Origin: Nereocystis luetkeana
Taxonomy: Eukaryota > Sar > Phaeophyceae > Laminariales > Laminariaceae
DNA length: 64,000 nucleotides
NCBI GenBank assembly: GCA_031213475.1
Contig: JARUPZ010000034.1
Location: 3,371,114 to 3,435,113 of the forward strand
Direction of reading: 5' to 3'
The notes below the pieces were generated by a model that saw nothing but the letters and a program-made list of their open reading frames with translations, was not told the DNA's origin and made no database searches. Position 1 is the first letter of the stretch. The number at the start of each line of letters is the position of its first letter. The position numbers were made by a program, and so were the translations under genes. This document shows positions 31,692-43,734 of this stretch, in pieces.

Positions 31692-32303
31692 GTTGAAACT
31701 CATCAAAGATGGAAGCTGCCTGATATGTCAGACACGCTCATCGGGCGCGCTCGGTATGGATATTTGGTTTTGCTTTGCACATACTCGAAGTACCGTAGAA
31801 CGTCTCTGCACGACTGCTGTGCTTCTGTATAGTATTATAGTACGCGTATCTCAATGCGCCACCGGAGGTCAGACCTTGCAGCAGTTTAGACAGTCCGAGC
31901 GTGTACGACCACGTGTACGTGTGATATCGTCCGATGCATTGGGTCGGTACGGGACTGTCAACGCGTACTCGTCCAAACAATATCCTCCGATCTCCGAACA
32001 AAATTAACCGGTAAATCGTTCAGATCCTGGAAACACACACGACTGTCCACATGTACTGTTTCAATACAAATGCTTGCAAACAAATTGACCCTTGGATCTT
32101 TTAGATCTCGAGTACGAGTACGGCGGGACTGTCAACGCGTACCAGTAAATAATCCCCCCGAGATGCTGCGAGTTTGAGCAGTGTATTGAACACCTGGTGG
32201 CTGGTACCTGATATCGATCGGCAATACCTGGTACCTGGTACAGAACAACCGCAAGGTAATACTGACAACATGGCAGTATTAGTAGCAACAGCAACAAGTA
32301 CAA

Positions 32304-32543
32304 CCTCCGTGTCTCCTCGCCCCAGCAGCGATTGCTTGAGTCCGGGGTAAGCGGTAGAACCAGCGAGTCCAAGATATGGAACTAGGCGAGAAAAAGCCAA
32401 GATCGAGCCTGTCACAAGAAGCTCTTCGCGGACCAACAAGAACAAAACAAATCTCCAGGACCGAAGAAAATAGAACTTCCGTGTCTCCTCGCCCCAGCGA
32501 AGATCCTTCGAGTTCGGGGTGCCCACGAGGAAAGCGGTCGAAA
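32304..32543. repeat. Two copies of a roughly 60-bp block, 172 bp apart
   Basis: CCGTGTCTCCTCGCCCCAGC occurs at 32308 and 32480, each followed by a diverged TCGAGT(C/T)CGGGG at about the same distance. The surroundings are also partly alike, suggesting an old tandem duplication. Confidence 0.6.
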
Positions 32544-32645
32544 AAGCAGGCACGAAGCCAGGAAAGCAAAAGGCGTCTGGAGTCCCAGCCCAAATTCAAG
32601 ACGGAATCGGAAGCGAATGCTTCGCTCTTCGGCGTCGCGAAGGAT

Positions 32646-32705
32646 TGTATATATATACGTTTTTATATGTACCATAGGTCCTATTTACTATAGTCCCCCG
32701 TAATA
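32646..32705. mobile_element. MITE1 3' half
   Basis: TATATATACG..TTTTTATATGTACCATAGG..TAGTCCCCCGTAATA is the second half of MITE1. It complements the 5' half at 30580-30640. Confidence 0.7.
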
Positions 32706-33095
32706 TACTTGAACGTTTTAGTGGGTGGACTGCTGATACCTTTTTTCTCTCGTGTTTTTTTCCGAATTCGGGAAGAAGAAATGGCGACTTCTGGGAATGT
32801 CTCGCCAAGATTGTTTTCGGCAGACGCGTCGCTGGGCGTGTTCGGTACGCCCTCCCTGTTGTCGAAAAAATCAGCGATGAAGTTCGTCCGAGGGGGTGTG
32901 TTACGGCTCATTTTGGTACGGGTTATGGTAGGACGTACAAAACTGTCAAATGAACTGACAGCCGGTAGAGTCTATGGTGATCAACCGTCTGTTAGAAATA
33001 TGAGCACGAGCAGTATATGCAGACATTTCAACCTTTATTCGAGGAAATGGTTGACTCGGAAATTAAACATACCAGGTACCATAGGTATCATATCC
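32706..33095. other. No supported gene
   Basis: Contains a CCGAATTCGGGAAGAAGAAA string related to 8790-8830 and a TACCAGGTACCATAGG motif at 33070. No exon is supported. Confidence 0.4.
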
Positions 33096-33236
33096 GGGTG
33101 CCTGTGAGAGGTGCAGGTGTCTGTAAAAGATGCGTGTGTCTGCGAAATGTACAGGTGCCTGTAAAAGGTACAGGTGTCGGTAAAAGGCACAGGTGTCTGT
33201 AAAAGGTGCATGTGTCTTTGAAAGGTACATATGTCT
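33096..33236. repeat. 19-bp minisatellite, about 7 units
   Basis: Consensus CAGGTGTCTGTAAAAGGTA with one to four changes per unit. Because 19 is not a multiple of three, encoded peptides repeat every 57 bases (FYRHL at 19-residue spacing on the minus strand). Confidence 0.8.
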
Positions 33237-34166
33237 GACAGACCGTGGGCCAGACAAAGGGACTGTTAGTAGCGCTATATACTTATCCATTGGCTCATTG
33301 GTTATTACTGGCTTAGGATTGTCCTGTTTGGCACGTGGTAATTGTGTGTTAATCATTTCCTCGAATAAGCAGTAAGCTACCCTCTCGTGCTGCACCTGTA
33401 TCGTGTGACCCATCGCGTTAATTGTAGTTCGGACACAATGTTTAAAACTCATCATCCCCGTACCCACGGGTATTCGAAAAACTAAAAAGGATACTCCACC
33501 TTGTTCTACGAGTCCCAAACATAGCGGGATACACTATTAATAAAACCTAAACATCATACCGCCCTTTGCCGTGGCCAATTTACTTGAAATTAGTGTTTCC
33601 TAGATGTTTTGCCGGAGTTGAATGGGTTTGATACCTGGGGCAGGTCATCGATGCCCACTTGATCTAGTTTGTTTTGTTATGATCTAGCTCATGGTGCCGT
33701 GTGGGAGGCGTATCACCAAGATCTAGGACGTGTTTCTTGGGTTGGGTCTGTACTATACAGATCCTGCCTACCATCTCATAGCGGCAAGTTAGGATCTAAA
33801 TTACCTATCTGTAGATTATCTGTCCGAAGTGTAAAGAGTTAATTAACCCTTCAACCCCCCCGCCCCCGCTACCCTCCCATCTACCTCTCTCTAACCGTTG
33901 CACTCCCCGCCCCCCGCTGCCCTCCCGCCTCCCCCTCCGGCTTCCTTCATCTCTGTTACATCTATCCCTGTCTCTTTACGCACTATAATACTTGTATTTT
34001 ACCGCCAGCTCATTCGGGTGGTACGATGAAAGCACTTATCTGGAGCCTGCCGAGGCAGAAAGGTCGGCGTTTTGCCAGATTGGGGACTGGAGGGATCTCA
34101 AAACCTGGGATGGCGGGAGGTCGCAGGGGGCACCGGAGGTGGTAGAGCCAGAGGTGAGATAGAGCC
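33237..34166. repeat. R10-type GATCTAGATC DNA and C-rich tract
   Basis: TGATCTAG and AGATCTAGG motifs, GTCTGTACTATACAGATCC and a terminal ATCTGTCCGAAGTGTAAAG (about 33820-33838) belong to the R10 family. The GTCTGTACTATACAGAT core recurs at 41075. C-rich sequence (33850-33960) follows. No gene is supported. Confidence 0.45.
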
Positions 34167-35621
34167 CACACCTCGGACGAATCAGACCAGATAGGTCATG
34201 ATCTAGATCATCTGCTTCCTCGCCTGCCGTTGTGATACTGTAGGTTTTGCAGGATCTGTTACAGTACAGATCTCACCCAGGAAACAAACGCTAGATAATG
34301 CGGAGATGTATATGTACATACAAGGCGCTTCGCTCCGCGGGCGGCCTACGCCGCCCGCTACGCTCGCTCAGGAAGGAAAAAAGTACATCAAATTATGCGA
34401 AGCGAACAGAGGTCCACGATTGAATTTAGTTTTTTTAAGGATCGTAATTGCAAACCGGCGACTTGATAATGCCAAGAGTCTCGCCGCCATGCTTCAGGAA
34501 AAAACAGCACCGATGTCAGCTCGGACGCCACATAATACGCTTCGCGTCGCGGATGTCGTACGGACGTACGTACATACCCCAGGTAGGGTACTACTGCTGT
34601 ACTTATTTTCAAGTATTTTGACATGCTCTATGTCTGTACTCGCATGTACGAAGAAAGCGAAAGCACAGCACGGCGCAGCAGCAAAAACAATGAAAATGAA
34701 ACCGAAAATTCGGAAAGAAAAAACATCCCCATCCCCTCTCGTGCAATAATGTTCTGCCTGATTGGAACACCTTACACCCGGTCGAAAAGAAAAAAAGAAA
34801 AAAACGCACAGAAGAGCTTCTCTCTCAGCCTCGTACGCCGCCCGCCCCTCTCGCGACCACCTCGCCACCGATTCGGTCCGGGTAAAGCTTTTATCACTCT
34901 CTGCCACAATCAGCCCCCTCGCCCGCCTCGTGTGAAGTCCGGTGCTCACCGTGGCCTCCGTTCGCCAGCTCGATAACGTTGGTGTTCAAACTGCACACCT
35001 CCTTCTTTCAACTTCAGCGTGGCCGCAAAAATAAGCACCGCTTGAACATTATCTTGCCATCCCGAACGACCTTGATAACTCGTACATACTCTATAAAAAA
35101 TCATAAACGGAAGCCAGACAAACCCCGTTCATGCATCCGTCTTGTCTCGAGGCACACGCGACGCCTAGGCACGAAAGCGGCGACCGCGCTCCTTGCAACC
35201 CCCCTTCTACCCGCCAGCACCCACTGACACCCGCGACGGTGCCGGGCTCTCCCGCGGTGCCGTACTCGGAGTACACGCACGCACATGAACCGAAAGAAGA
35301 AAAAAGGAAGAAAGGACCGAGAGTGCCAAGAGAAATGGAGAAAACAAAGAACTGCTGGAATGGTCCGGCAAGTAATGAAAGGAGGCGGTTTGGAAGTGGG
35401 AGCTCTGAGAGGCCAGGGATGTACCAACCGAGCACGCTCAGGGGTTGTGATATATGTAGTTCTATATATATATATTATGTATACGGGTGGGTCCAACCCA
35501 GCAACATGAGCGAAACCATACAAAGATCGGGAATATGTTGTCTATCCGCCTTGAAAGACCTAAGTCATGATTGAAAGATCTAGATCGTGCGGTGAGAATC
35601 GATGGTCTGTCCGAGGGGTGC
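34167..35621. mobile_element. Possible long R10 element
   Basis: The left end CACACCTCGGACGAATCAG is mirrored at the right by GGTCTGTCCGAGGGGTGCA. The left interior resembles 960-1045 (CCTCGCCTGCCGTTGTGA). The 1.45-kb interior is unrecognised and A-rich in part. The two ends could also belong to separate insertions. Confidence 0.3.
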
Positions 35622-35914
35622 ATATATCCTTGTGAGATCTGCCAGGTATTGTGTTACACGACGCAGTTGTGGAGGAGGTTTGTTGTTTTTCCTTGGAAAT
35701 TCGAGAAGAAAAGTCTCACTTTGTAGGCACTCGGACTCGCCTCAGTATAACCGCGGTTACTTCTACGGAGCACACTGCAGCAACGTCAGCTGTGATTCTT
35801 GTGGTGAGAGGATATACGCGCGCCAACCCAACAACAACTCCTGCCCCCACCCCCCCTCCCCTCCCCCACCCCCCCGGCCCCACGGCATGATCGTCTCCTC
35901 CGTTCCGTCCCCAG

Positions 35915-36073
35915 GAAACGCCTGATGTGGAGTTTCAGTTGGCACATGCTCATGTGACGGCGACAAAAACGTTCCGGCTAGCGAATCACGGCAGGCCTGA
36001 GCCGTACGCGATTGCAATCGGCGCCACTCGGGTCATCCGCGTCTCGTCTTACACCAGCCACGCCGAGTTTCAG
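35915..36073 (+). CDS. PX gene exon a
   Basis: 159 nt with acceptor TCCCCAG and donor CAG|GTACGT. It encodes 53 residues beginning ETPDVEFQLAHAHVTATKTF and ending YTSHAEFQ, the first strands of the PX domain and a segment before it. Confidence 0.8.
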
Positions 36074-37425
36074 GTACGTCCCTCGCGATGCGTAGACCCC
36101 TGACTTACCCCTTGCTTACTTACCCCCCTTACCTTACACAAGCCTTGCTCGTCCTTTGCTCATCGCCTTTCTCGTCCCTTGCACGTTCCTTACATACCCG
36201 ATTTCAGTCCCTTTTTCGCCCCCTGCTTATCCCTAAGTCTCATTTTACTCCATCGTTGCCTTAAGTACTCATCCATTGCTCGTCCTCTAGTTGTACCCCG
36301 TACCAGGTACCTGATACCTGGTACTTACTAATTAATCCCTTACCTTACCCTGGCTTACCTCTCGCTCGTTCCTTGCGTTGATCTTACGTACCCCTTACCC
36401 GCCTCTTACTTGTCCCTTGCTCAGCCGGTACTCACCCTTTCACTCGTTCTTCACTCGTCCCGTGCTCATCTCTTGCTCGTGCCATACTTGCCCCTCCCCC
36501 GCCCTTTACCACTCCTCTCTCGACCCTGACGTACTTGTTCCTGACTTCCCCCTTACTCACCCGTTACTCGTTCCATATGTACCCCTTATTTACCTCTTCA
36601 CCCGTCCCTCTCTCGTCCCTTACCCACCCGTTACTCACCCTCTACTCATCCCTCAGTACCCCGTACTCACCCCTCCTCATACTCTGTCCTGGGACGACTC
36701 CGTGCCACCGCAGGTATTGTTGTCGACCAAGGACGAGATCTACAAGTCCTGGAAGCGTTTCTCCGACTTCAAACTTCTCGCGGAGTACGCCAAAATATCG
36801 GACCTACGAGATACCGTCACTGTTTGGAGACAAATACAGCAGGTGCGACGACTATTATTCATAGGGCTGTGGACCGGGGGGGGGATGAGGGGGGGGAGGG
36901 GGGGGGGGTACGCATTTGTTGCTTGCCTTAGCCCTTTGACCGTTGACCACGCATCCCTTTCGAGACGGAGCACCGTTCGTACTCCTAGTAGAGGCACCTT
37001 CAACAGTTGAGCGCTCATTACGTGTTTTTCCATATATTACATACCAGGTAGTAAGGAGATTGCTACGCTGCTACAACGCCTCTGCTGTTTCGTCCGTCAA
37101 CCCCTCCGCTTGTTCTTGACTTTTTTTTTCGCTCATCGTCACTTGTCCATGGAAGGTGGAGAAACTATCGTAACTCATTCCTGGTAACGAAAACGAAAAA
37201 GGTGTTTAACCCCCCCTCCGCCTCGAAAACACGACCGAATGCCGTTGCGCGATGCAGACTCAGCGGTGGTTTCGGTGTTTGGAGGCGAACTACCTCAAAA
37301 ATAAGTGCATGCTCCTAGAGAAATTTCTGGCGCAGCTTCTCTTCGCGGTTCCCACGCCCTCGTTGCTGCTGACGTTCGTTGGCGCCCAGCAGCCAGACTT
37401 CACCCGGCGACGAGGACAGCCTTAG
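35915..37425 (+). CDS. PX-domain protein, C-terminal part (3 exons)
   Basis: Join 35915-36073, 36714-36842 and 37258-37425. All introns are GT-AG and phase 0, giving 151 residues and a stop. The PX fold is visible: RVIRVSSYTSHAEFQ into VLLSTKDEIYKSWKRFSDF (the W-R-F-S-D-F strand and Arg that bind phosphoinositide), KLLAEYA, then after the second intron RWFRCLEANYLKNKCMLLEK and FLAQLLFAVPTPSLLLTFVG, the usual R..LE.YL helix and C-terminal helix. PX domains bind PI3P and related lipids on endosomal membranes. Upstream exons are not defined. A Cys-rich piece at 35746-35800 (GAHCSNVSCDSC) could be the edge of a zinc finger, but its phase does not join simply to 35915. The nearest homologue and full architecture are unknown. 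Confidence 0.8.
36074..36713. other. PX intron, pyrimidine-rich short repeats
   Basis: Repeated CTTACTCG/TCCCTTGCTC/ACCCCTTAC strings fill the intron, and a TACCAGGTACCTGATACCTGGTA cluster sits at 36300-36324. Open frames here are low-complexity. Confidence 0.6.
36714..36842 (+). CDS. PX gene exon b
   Basis: 129 nt with acceptor CACCGCAG and donor CAG|GTGCGA. 43 residues include WKRFSDFKLLAEYA, the PX signature region, and DTVTVWRQIQQ. Confidence 0.85.
37258..37425 (+). CDS. PX gene last exon
   Basis: 168 nt with acceptor GATGCAG, ending with TAG. It encodes TQRWFRCLEANYLKNKCMLL, EKFLAQLLFAVPTPSLLLTF and a short basic tail. Confidence 0.8.
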   Translation, partial: TQRWFRCLEANYLKNKCMLLEKFLAQLLFAVPTPSLLLTFVGAQQPDFTRRRGQP

Positions 37426-37539
37426 TCAAGCCTTGCATTAACATGGCCTTGCCTTGTGTTGCCTTGCCTTTGCTCTGGATTGGATGGCCTTGCCTTGCAT
37501 CGGGCTAGACTGGGATGCATCGGGTTGCCGAGCCGTGTC

Positions 37540-38470
37540 GACTTTGGTTGGCTGAACGTGCACCCGTTGCGGAGAGGGCGGGGGGGGGGAAGCAGAGGCC
37601 TCTTTGGGCAAAGGTTGATGCCGTGGCGCGTCCATACTTCATAACCCAACACCGTTCTCAAGTATTGTTTTGGCCCGAAACTTGGGTGCAGGTCTGTAGG
37701 GCTAAAAGCTCGCGCGGAAAAATATCGGCGGGGTTCGAGTGGTGTGGCCGCCTCACGTTTTTTTTGTGTATGCCCATTACTTCCCCCGGCCCTTGGCATA
37801 TATATTGCGTCGCGTGTTGAGGTGGCCGAGGCGCGAAAACGGGTGGAAGGGGAATTGGTAGGAGGCGGGGTCCCTTTGGAGAGGGTTTGGGGGGGGGGGT
37901 TGGGTCTCCTGAGGAAGGTCCCCTAGGGATGAACAGTATGTCGTGTCGTATCCACCGGTAAAAGCTTCGAAGTACAGGAGTGAGTCTTGACAGAACTGGC
38001 AGAAAAGGACAGAAAGGGTTATAGTAGTGCCCTCCCTTCCTGATCGTCGAAAACTCTCCCCTGCGGTATAGGTTGACATTTGGGTCCGAGGCTGAGCCTC
38101 CCTATGACGCGCCTCGTCGGCTTTTGGTTGGCTGAACGTTCGTCCGGTGCGCATTAGGGGGGGGTGTACTCATGATCATGCATGGTCTTAGTCGTATGGC
38201 CATAGACCCTCGCATCCATAATGTCGGGACGGAGCGCGTGAAACGAGTAAAGGCGTTTTTGGCGCGGTTGGTGTCGCGTGGAAATATGTCGACGGTGTTG
38301 GGTCGTGAGATCACCTTGCGTTTTTAGTGTTTGATGAGATGTACCGCGTGGCCGTTAGTCCCCCCCGCCCTAGGCCTGTATCGCAACCTGGCGCGTGTTG
38401 AAGTGGCTGAGGCGCGGAAACAGGCGGAGCGGGGAATGGTGGGCATTACTTCGTTCCTCAGCCACCGAGT
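37540..38470. repeat. About 580-bp tandem duplication with conserved peptide
   Basis: TTTTGGTTGGCTGAACGTTC (38113) parallels CTTTGGTTGGCTGAACGTGC (37543). GTGTTGAGGTGGCCGAGGCG (37814) parallels GTGTTGAAGTGGCTGAGGCG (38395). Both units encode RVEVAEARK preceded by PPALG in the plus strand. Copies are diverged and no full gene is apparent. Confidence 0.6.
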
Positions 38471-38634
38471 ATATTTTTCTAAGTACAGGAGTAACATGCG
38501 AGTCTTGAACACACACCTGGTATGCTGGTAGTATGCTGATGGTAACCTCATGGATGGGCTTAGTGTTCAAGCGTCGAGAACATTGTACCCATCTGTCGAT
38601 TTTGTTTTTGTTCCCGCGAAAGCGAAGCGGTGGC

Positions 38635-38752
38635 GTGCTGTGGGGTGGGGTGGGGTGGGGTGGAGTGGAGTGGAGTGGAGTGGAGTGGGGTGCGGTGGGA
38701 TGCCGTGGGGTGCGGTGCAGTCGGGTGGGGTGGGGTGGGGTCGGGTGCGGTC
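38635..38752. repeat. (GTGGG/GTGGA)n microsatellite
   Basis: Five-base units GTGGG, GTGGA, GTGCG and TCGGG repeat about 22 times. Frames over it are artefacts of the repeat. Confidence 0.85.
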
Positions 38753-39387
38753 ATGGCCGTACAATAAATATTGCTCGGCGCCGTGACACGGGGTGTGCGT
38801 TGTTTTTGTTTCGCCTTGTGCCTGGGCTGAGTCTACTGGAAGTGGCTCGCGGGGATGTGCCTGCCCACTGTGCGCTCGCGTGCGTGTACCGACACCCGAA
38901 GAAGGGCTTGAATCCATTTTTATATTATTATTTAGAAGCGAGGGTCGGAAAGATAGCTGCGACCTTGCGCACCCCAAACCTACAGTACGTGTTTCTGGAG
39001 TCGCGAGGAAGGAGCTAGTGGGGGAGGGAGAGAATCAACGTTGTTCTTGTAGCCGCTGTATCATAGTCGCGCAGAGGGAGGAAGGGAGGGCGGAGGAGGG
39101 AGCAGGAGCAGAAAAGAGGAACATCGTTTGTCCTGTGTCCACGGTAGTCCCGGGGGCAGGTCGGGGATAAGGAGGGAGAGGGGGCAGGAAAGTGCCTCGG
39201 CCATTGTGTTGCAAGCAGGACTCGTGACTTTGAAAACTTCGCTACGGAAAGAGACCATATCTATTGGGATAGTTCTGCCAGGTTCGTGGCCTGTTTCGTA
39301 GGCGGGAAAGACAGAGGTGCCGCGGTTGTTGGCGGGTGTGCGGCTTGGCGATGATGCTTTGGTGGGTGCCGCTAGGCTCGGCACGAA
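38753..39387. other. No supported gene
   Basis: Open plus frames (38793-39170 and the end of 38533-39018) lack domains. The purine-rich strand at 39060-39190 is GGGAGG-like. Confidence 0.35.
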
Positions 39388-39712
39388 CAGACCAGATCAG
39401 ATAACATCCCCGTTTCGACGTATGGGACAGATCAGATCAGATCCCCATTTCGGGATCTAGATACATTTGGGGGAAATAGACCCATTATTTATACCAATAC
39501 GATTTGCACGATCTATCTATAGACCATATTTGCCGGATGGGATACGTGTGGCACGGCTCTTGAACTGCGCTAGTGCACATGGTTGCCCAGGTGGAATCTC
39601 TACGATATACTAGAGGAAGTATGTGCGACCCTTGCGCAACATATCGTAACGGCAAAATATAGGATCTAGATTGTGATCTAGATCGTGATCTATCTATCTG
39701 TCCGATGTATGA
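39388..39712. repeat. R10-type repeat
   Basis: Starts ACAGACCAGATCAGATAAC and ends GATCTATCTATCTGTCCGAT plus GTATG, with AGATCTAGATTGTGATCTAG inside. The right end matches the inverted R10 left ends. Confidence 0.5.
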
Positions 39713-40917
39713 ACGGGCATTCGTCAGGTGTTCCAACACGGATGTGTGGGGGGGGGGGGCGGGGAGGTGCATGCAGATCTGGGGGGGGGGGCGCAGGGAG
39801 ATGCATACCACCGACCTGCTTTTTTGGGGGGTCGGTAGCCGTTCACCGAAAATTGTTATGGAAATGGTTTTCTTTCGCGGGGGAAGGGGGGGGGGGGGAG
39901 GGATGGGGGGGTTTTCCGCTGGATAGTGACGGAGATCGGTCGTTGCTGACTGCTGGGTTTTTTCTATTTTTCCGGCGTTTCCTGTGCTCGGGTTTGGTTG
40001 TGAGTCTTGCGAGGCCCGTGCCTCTGCTTCAGTGTGACTCTTATTTTTCGCTGTGACCGGCTCGGGGCCTGCTTCTCTGCGGAAGTCACGCTGCCCCGCG
40101 CGCCGGGCGGGCTGCTTGTTGACGCGTCACGCTTGCCGCGCTCGAATGGAATGCGAGAGAGGGAGGGGCCAAAACGGTCAAAACGGGGCGCAGGCAGGCA
40201 ATGCGTGGGGTCCGTACCTTTGCTTCCTTGGGGTTTTGAATTTGCGCCGCCGGAGGCTCCGGGTTGCTTGCGTGCGTGAGATCGTGCTCCTCGTACGTGG
40301 GTCGCTCTGTTTGTGTTTGAGTTACCCTGCTCGTGCGTGGAAGAAATAACAAAGGCAAGAGTCAGGTGCTAACAGGACCAGGCAGGGAGCGCCCGTGGCC
40401 TGCAATTATCATCTGAGGTTCGGAACAGGAGAGAATGCGATTGACGGGGCGTAGACAGAGAGCAAACAGGCAGGCAGGCAGTCTGGGAGGGAGCGCCCGT
40501 GGTGCCGGAAGTTGCCATCTAAGGTTCGGTTCAGAGGTTTGCTGGCGGTGTCATCTTCGTGTGTAACATATATAGTTGGCGGGTGGGTGGGTGGATGAAC
40601 TAGATAGGTGCTGTGTAGGCGGGTGTTTTTCTTTTGTGGGTGGGTGTTGTATTTACGGTTTTATCTTTCTATCTGTGTTGTACAGGTTGCTGTACCGCTG
40701 CCGGTGTAGTTGTTGTGCAGTCCCGAGGGGGTTACGTACGCCTTGCCTTCTCCGCGCCGCTCGGGGCAAAACAAAAGTATGCAGTGTGTCGTGTGGCGCA
40801 CCGATACGCCCTCCAGTCGTTCTTGCTTGTCGAAGTTTCTCCCCTTTGGTGTGTCGTCGCGAGCATGTGACAGCACTGGTTGATTGACCCTCCATTTTTT
40901 TCGAGTAGAAGTATTAA
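39713..40917. other. No supported gene; G-rich tracts
   Basis: Several runs of 9-11 G (39750-39910). GGGAGCGCCCGTGG occurs twice (40386 and 40489) with AAGGTTCGG-like partners, a short tandem duplication. No exon is recognised. Confidence 0.4.
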
Positions 40918-41143
40918 CACATCGGACACAGATCACCGACCCCCACGTCATGGCCTACAGTAGTAGATATTTTCAGGGCAGATATCTTTTCTGACATTCT
41001 ATGTTCTGTGGCTCATGCTGCAGGGTGGGGTCTGTAAAATCTGCGTGATATATTTAGCACGCTTTTCCTGGTTTGTGTCTGTACTATACAGATATTGCGC
41101 AGCATTTCAGTATCTAGATGATGTACTGTAGATCTATCTGACG
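40918..41143. repeat. R10-type repeat
   Basis: Left end ACATCGGACACAGATCACCG and right end GTAGATCTATCTGACGTGAG, with GTGTCTGTACTATACAGAT inside. About 226 bp. Confidence 0.5.
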
Positions 41144-42578
41144 TGAGAAAACATTTCGTTGTGTGACAGTTGGTCGTCTCCTCTCCCCTGCCCGTACGAG
41201 CTGGATTTATCTTCTATAGGGCGAGCAAGGATTCTACGTAGAGAATTCGGTCTTTTTTTTTGCGCGTCAAGGGCTCTTATGGCCTTACTACACGGGGTTT
41301 AGTAAAGGGGGCGATCAGGCAAAAGGGGTCAAACCGTGGTCCTCGTGTGTAGCATCGTTGCCGGCGAAGGGTTTAACACGTGATGCCAAAACTTGTTGTT
41401 CTATACCCCCAGCACGGAAAACGCGAAGACATTGGCATCGTTGAAAGGTAAGCGTTCGAGAAGCTCGAATCGAGATGGCGATATTGCACCTCGTGTTCTT
41501 GCGCCGCATGCCATTGCGCCGCGGGTGCGGCAGGACCAGTCTACTTTCTGTATCGCTGGCGGTGGTGTCTGTGTCACTGGTGGGGTTATTATGGTACGTA
41601 ACGTACCAGGGTGGTGGTGGTTCTGGAGAAACGTGTGTTGAGAGTTGAGAGAATCCGTTTCTACAGTAGATTTTGTGTATTCCTCCGTTACACTTTAGCA
41701 TCCCCTTCTTCTGTCGTTAGCCCTCGGGTCTTGTTTTTGTATTGTATTGTCACACGGCAAGAAAGTAGAGAGATGGGGCGCATTTTTTCGCTCTTTCGGC
41801 GTACCGATACTTGCTATTGATGGGGCTGCGTGGCTGGCGAACGTTCGGGGTTGAATCCGTTCTTAGCGCTCATCGCCGAGACATTGGTGTCGCTATTAAT
41901 ATTAATATAGTCGCTATTAATATTAATATAATAACTATTTATATTTACAAACTATGAATGCTTTCGTGTGCCGATGCTGCGCTTTGGGGACCCAGGTGCA
42001 GGGCGCGACGCCGCACACTCCTTTTCTTTGGGCCAGGCTCCAATTATTATTGTCAGGGCCGTGACGGATCATAACCTGACCCGCGGGTCGGATCAGGAGG
42101 TCTCAACACTCACGGGGCGGGGCGGGGCGGGGCGGGTCGGGTCAGGAGGTTCTTACGAGTCGGGTCGGGCCGGGTTAGTAGGTGTGACCCCACCCGCGAC
42201 CCGATCCGTGTTTCTTTTAATCAACTCGTGAACATTTATGGAAGGCAGGGTATCTCCTACACTAATTTCAGTGTCATTGCTATAAGTCTATAAGCTCAAC
42301 CTTGGCTGTCGGCATATAAATATGTACTGTGGTGGAGGAGGCATGGTCTTGTGTGTATAATATGCCGCCACACCTTACTTGTAATGCGAGCGAATGAATA
42401 GAGCGAGTTTCAATTTTTGGCGGCGTCATAAAAGTACGCAAGAACCCCCTTTCGAGTTGCCTGAAGCGTCCCCGAACCAAAATGGAACGCCGCGCGTAAC
42501 GCTCCCAAAAGTTCAACCAACGCACACAAGTTGACGACAGTTACTGTAGTTACACAAATATCCTGCTGCGCGAGTTTC
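41144..42578. other. No supported gene
   Basis: A perfect tandem TCGCTATTAATATTAATATA pair lies at about 41890-41931. GGGGCGGGGCGGGTCGGGTC-like repeats lie at 42112-42180. No exon is recognised. Confidence 0.4.
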
Positions 42579-42691
42579 TATTACGGGGGACCATAGTTAG
42601 TAGGACCTATTGTATACATAAAAACCTATATATTTAACCAGTTTTACCAACAATATTTATTTGGTCCTATTAACTATATGGTCCCCCGTAA
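42579..42691. mobile_element. MITE1 copy, complete
   Basis: TATTACGGGGGACCATAG..TATGGTCCCCCGTAATA, 113 bp, with an extra TA near the right end. Confidence 0.9.
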
Positions 42692-42802
42692 TAGTAATAG
42701 CGACAGCTGCGCTACCTGGTATCTATCTTACACCGTAATGGTTACACATACGCCAGCCCTACATCATAATGGATACAAATTACGTCGTCAGATGTGCAGC
42801 TA

Positions 42803-42984
<182 letters not shown>

Positions 42985-43734
42985 GGAACACTGGGGAACA
43001 GAACGCCAATGCATATAATCGGCGCTGTACCACGTATGAATGTATACGTGAGTTTAGAGTGCTTGCTCTGTAGAATACAAGCAACAAACTAGAGAGGTGC
43101 GAGGCAAAACGTATGTACTGTTTGCTGTAGACCACAACAACAACGATTTGCGTTGCCGTGTGTGCTGTTGTTGTAGTTATAGTTACCCACACCTGCTGTT
43201 GTTGTGCTATTTATATTATCATCACAAGTGAAAATCATACGCGTGCACGCATGTACTTTTACTGTATACCCTATGTGGCCGGTTGTCATTATTAATAATA
43301 GTGTTGTGCCATCCGTCGGAAGAAGGTGTCGTATCACGTTGTACTTACTTGCTGCAGACGAGTAGGCACGGTAGCTCTCTATCGCACGATGAGCGTTTTT
43401 TTTTCAACGTTTTTTATTAAAAGAACAGTTCGGTGAGAGCTCAGAAATAATTTCCCATAATAATACCAGGTAGTTGTTGGTCTTACACCAGGTAGGATGT
43501 ATACAAGCTCGGTCACCTCTCTTTTTGTTCTGGACAGAGGACAACAAGCCGTGATCACCATAACAATCAATAATAATAGGCGGGTCTCTTTCCTTCCCCC
43601 CCGGCAGCACCACCAACCAGCTCTCTCTCTCTCTCTACTCACCACGCTCCCCGCCCCTTCGGCGACGGAAACTACTACTTACTGCCTGGTACTTTTATTT
43701 TAAAACTGCTTTTGTAGATACTGCCAGTTACCAG
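42985..43734. other. No supported gene
   Basis: Short TTGTTGTTG and CTCTCTCT runs and two TACCAGGTA motifs (about 43466 and 43490). No exon. Confidence 0.4.

Noticed and set aside
35746-35800. ZZ-type zinc finger upstream of the PX exons
   Set aside because: GAHCSNVSCDSC is suggestive, but only part of the Cys pattern is present and the phase at the possible GTGAGA donor does not join to the next exon.
38533-39018. 161-codon plus-strand ORF
   Set aside because: Its first half is the GTGGG microsatellite. The second half shows no domain or splice support.
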